Positions 61,951-64,000 of a DNA stretch of 64,000 bases are shown here, piece after piece. The notes under the pieces were generated by a model. That model did not search any database and had not been told where the DNA came from. It saw nothing but the letters and a program-made list of their open reading frames with translations. Numbering within the stretch: position 1 is the first letter of the stretch; every line of letters begins with the position of its first letter. The translations under genes and the position numbers were made by a program. This stretch comes from Bacteroides zhangwenhongii (GTDB lineage: Bacteria; Bacteroidota; Bacteroidia; Bacteroidales; Bacteroidaceae), in contig NZ_CP059856.1 in the NCBI RefSeq assembly GCF_009193325.2, forward strand, positions 1,054,001-1,118,000, written 5' to 3'.

Positions 61951-64000
61951 TTAGAATTTAACGTTTACACCGAAGTTAACGGTTTTCATAATCGGATAGC
62001 GGTTGGAACCTTGACTCTCCGGATCGCATAAGCCGTCCAGATGATCCCAAGTGACCAGATTATTGGCATTCACATAAATGCGGCATTCATTCATGGCTAC
62101 TTTCTTAATCCATTTTATAGGAAGCGAGTAGCTGAGCTCGATATTTTTCAGACGGAAGAAATTACCGTTCTTTAAGAAGAATGAGTTTTGTCGTTGATTA
62201 TGGTCACCATAGCTGTCATAGTGCAAAAGCGGATATTTCGCATGGCTTAAATTGTAAGCTTCCGATTGGTTCGGGTTCCAGCGTTCCATGTGATGTTCTT
62301 TCACTTTACCGCCGTTTACGAATGCGTACATAGCTTCCGCATCATAATAACGGGATACATGGTCTACCCCTTGAAACATGATACTGAACCCGATACCTTT
62401 ATATTCACAGCCCAGTGTCAGTGCATACGTGTTTTCCGGAATGTCACTATAACCGATAAAAGTTTCATCTCTGCTGTCGATAAATCCGTCATTGTTCATG
62501 TCACGGTATTTTAGGTCACCGACCTGTACGTTTCCAAATGTGGAAACAGGAAGTGACTTATTTTCCAGATCAGCCTGTGTGACGAATCCGTCACAGAGAA
62601 GTCCGAAATATTGGTTGATGGGATGTCCTTCCAGTTTGCGGTAATCTGTTTTGGCTTCCGGTTCGTCCATACTGATAATCTCATTACGGGCGTGCGAGAA
62701 AGTCACTCCGACATTATATCTGAAATCTTTTCCGATATGGTTGTTGTGGTGCAGTTCCAGTTCAAATCCGGAGTTCTTGGTCTCTCCCAGATTCCCCGCC
62801 GCCATATTGACGCCTACCCATTGCGGACGAGTCAGATAAGGGGTGAGGATATCTTTTCTTCTTTCGTAGAAGTAGTCGATATTACCGTTCAGCAGTCCGT
62901 TCCAAAGTCCGAATTCAACTCCGGCATTGTACTTGTGCGCACGCTCCCAAGTCACTCCGTAGTTAGGATATTGACTTTCGTAGATTCCGGTATACCCGGT
63001 TGTCCCGAAATGATACGCATTATCCATTTGTGTCCATACAGCTTGGTATAGGAAACGCTGTCTCACTCCGTTCACTTGGTATACATCGTTACCTACTTGA
63101 CCATAAGAAGCTCTTACTTTTAAATTGTTCAACCATTCTTGTGTGCCTTTCATGAAAGATTCGTTGCTGATTCTCCAGCCGATAGAAAAAGAAGGGAAAA
63201 ATCCGAAACGTTTGCCGCTCATGAAGTTTTCGGAACCATTGTAACCAAAGTTGACTTCAGCGAGATAGCGGTCGTCGTATCCATAGGTCGCGCGTCCTAC
63301 CAATCCTTGATAGCGTTGTGCCAACTCGGCTTGATATCGATAATCGTTTTGATTATACAGGACCATTGCAGTGACATCATGCTTGCCGAATTTTCGGGCA
63401 TAATTCAATTGAGCTTCCATATACAGTTTATATTCCGTAGTTTGATTGTCTCCGGCATAAACTAACTCCGTGTCTGTATTGAATTGGTTGTATGCTTCAA
63501 TATATTGGTAATTGTTACGGTCATTCAGTTCGTATGTAGCGAATCCGGCTGTAAACTTGCGGTTATAAAAAGCATTGTAGTCGAAAGATACCATCGCTTT
63601 GGCAGACAGGCCTTTTGTCAGCCAGTCCATTTTATAATCAGCGATAAAGTTCGTTTCGTTGATGGTATTGGTAGCCCGGTAGAAACCGGCTTCCGCTAGT
63701 CTGCCTACGATATTGTTTTGGTTGAGTGAGTTACCTCCATAGATTGTTTTTGTTTCATCTTTATCTTCTACTGTATACGAAACGGGGAACAACCATCCCG
63801 GAGTGTGGTTCAATTCGTAAAAGACTTCGCTGTAAGTTCCGTCAAAAGCCTCATTGGAGTTAGGTCCCCGACGTTCCTCGAAACGGGTACCGAAATTGAC
63901 GGACAGTGTCAGGTCTTTGGTCATCAAGAAGTCCAGATTGGCACGGAATGCAAAACGTTTGAAACTGGAGTTTGATTTGTTTCCATATTTGTCTGTACTG
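61951..64000 (-). CDS. SusC-like TonB-dependent transporter, C-terminal part
   Basis: The frame stays open to the window edge (past the Met codon at 63927, with FKRFAFRANLDFLM before it), so the N-terminus and plug lie outside. The visible 682 residues are outer-membrane barrel strands, with SusC landmarks such as PSFSIGWRISNESFM, LKVRASYGQVGND and the terminal VNFGVNVKF. Partner of the SusD at 60143; first gene of the run within this window. Confidence 0.92.
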   Translation of the reverse strand, partial: STDKYGNKSNSSFKRFAFRANLDFLMTKDLTLSVNFGTRFEERRGPNSNEAFDGTYSEVFYELNHTPGWLFPVSYTVEDKDETKTIYGGNSLNQNNIVGRLAEAGFYRATNTINETNFIADYKMDWLTKGLSAKAMVSFDYNAFYNRKFTAGFATYELNDRNNYQYIEAYNQFNTDTELVYAGDNQTTEYKLYMEAQLNYARKFGKHDVTAMVLYNQNDYRYQAELAQRYQGLVGRATYGYDDRYLAEVNFGYNGSENFMSGKRFGFFPSFSIGWRISNESFMKGTQEWLNNLKVRASYGQVGNDVYQVNGVRQRFLYQAVWTQMDNAYHFGTTGYTGIYESQYPNYGVTWERAHKYNAGVEFGLWNGLLNGNIDYFYERRKDILTPYLTRPQWVGVNMAAGNLGETKNSGFELELHHNNHIGKDFRYNVGVTFSHARNEIISMDEPEAKTDYRKLEGHPINQYFGLLCDGFVTQADLENKSLPVSTFGNVQVGDLKYRDMNNDGFIDSRDETFIGYSDIPENTYALTLGCEYKGIGFSIMFQGVDHVSRYYDAEAMYAFVNGGKVKEHHMERWNPNQSEAYNLSHAKYPLLHYDSYGDHNQRQNSFFLKNGNFFRLKNIELSYSLPIKWIKKVAMNECRIYVNANNLVTWDHLDGLCDPESQGSNRYPIMKTVNFGVNVKF

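Overview
The window reads as a chromosomal segment of a gut Bacteroides close to the B. thetaiotaomicron/ovatus group. The signs are two tandem SusC/SusD pairs, many lipoproteins with a Cys lipobox, tandem S46 dipeptidyl-peptidases, an anaerobic sulfatase-maturating enzyme, an oxygen-tolerance pair (Fur-family regulator plus rubrerythrin), and repeated use of the Bacteroides -7 promoter box TAnnTTTG. No rRNA, tRNA, CRISPR array, integrase or intact transposase was seen.

Layout. 1-2083: end of a subtilisin-like protease, a DUF1573 protein and a small lipoprotein. 2374-4952: PerR-like regulator, rubrerythrin, secreted nitroreductase, and two thioredoxins on the opposite strand. 5078-9397: two abutting S46 peptidases whose specificity residue differs (Arg versus Gly), so a DPP11-type/DPP7-type pair. 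9451-16598: anSME, a DUF4369 lipoprotein, a PlsC acyltransferase and the SbcD-SbcC nuclease operon. 16618-20743: a tight minus-strand cluster (polyprenol-sugar transferase, dihydroorotase, stand-alone MetH reactivation domain, ECF sigma factor, membrane protein). 20840-20993: an array of 22-bp degenerate repeats before mfd. 24539-27454: a toxin-antitoxin pair, YgiQ and two small coupled genes, one a TusA-like protein without the catalytic Cys. 27533-34414: a secreted amidase/golvesin-like protein, a NagB-LmbE fusion lacking the NagB catalytic residues, a nitrilase-family omega-amidase, another acyltransferase and a small hypothetical.

34515-38368 is the most unusual stretch. A DUF4143 ATPase, an HU-like/winged-helix protein and a VapE-type helicase sit between two oppositely oriented 51-bp repeat elements. 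Two further 22-bp repeat arrays lie in front of these genes. A 26-codon remnant of a different ATPase family follows outside. This may be a small degenerate accessory module.

38394-64000 is mainly a pentose and arabinan system: rpiB and transketolase (pentose phosphate); GH51 and GH127 arabinofuranosidases; araB, araA and araD; a Nudix-type AraR regulator; a sodium-linked sugar symporter; an exported aldose 1-epimerase; a GH43 endo-arabinanase lipoprotein; and two SusC/SusD pairs, the last SusC cut by the window edge. Outer-membrane SusCD complexes and the surface GH43 would capture and cut arabinan. Periplasmic GH51/GH127 would release arabinose, the epimerase would present the right anomer, the symporter would import it, AraA-AraB-AraD would convert it to xylulose 5-phosphate, and transketolase/RpiB would feed it into central metabolism. 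A pair of 15-bp palindromes upstream of the epimerase is a good candidate AraR operator.
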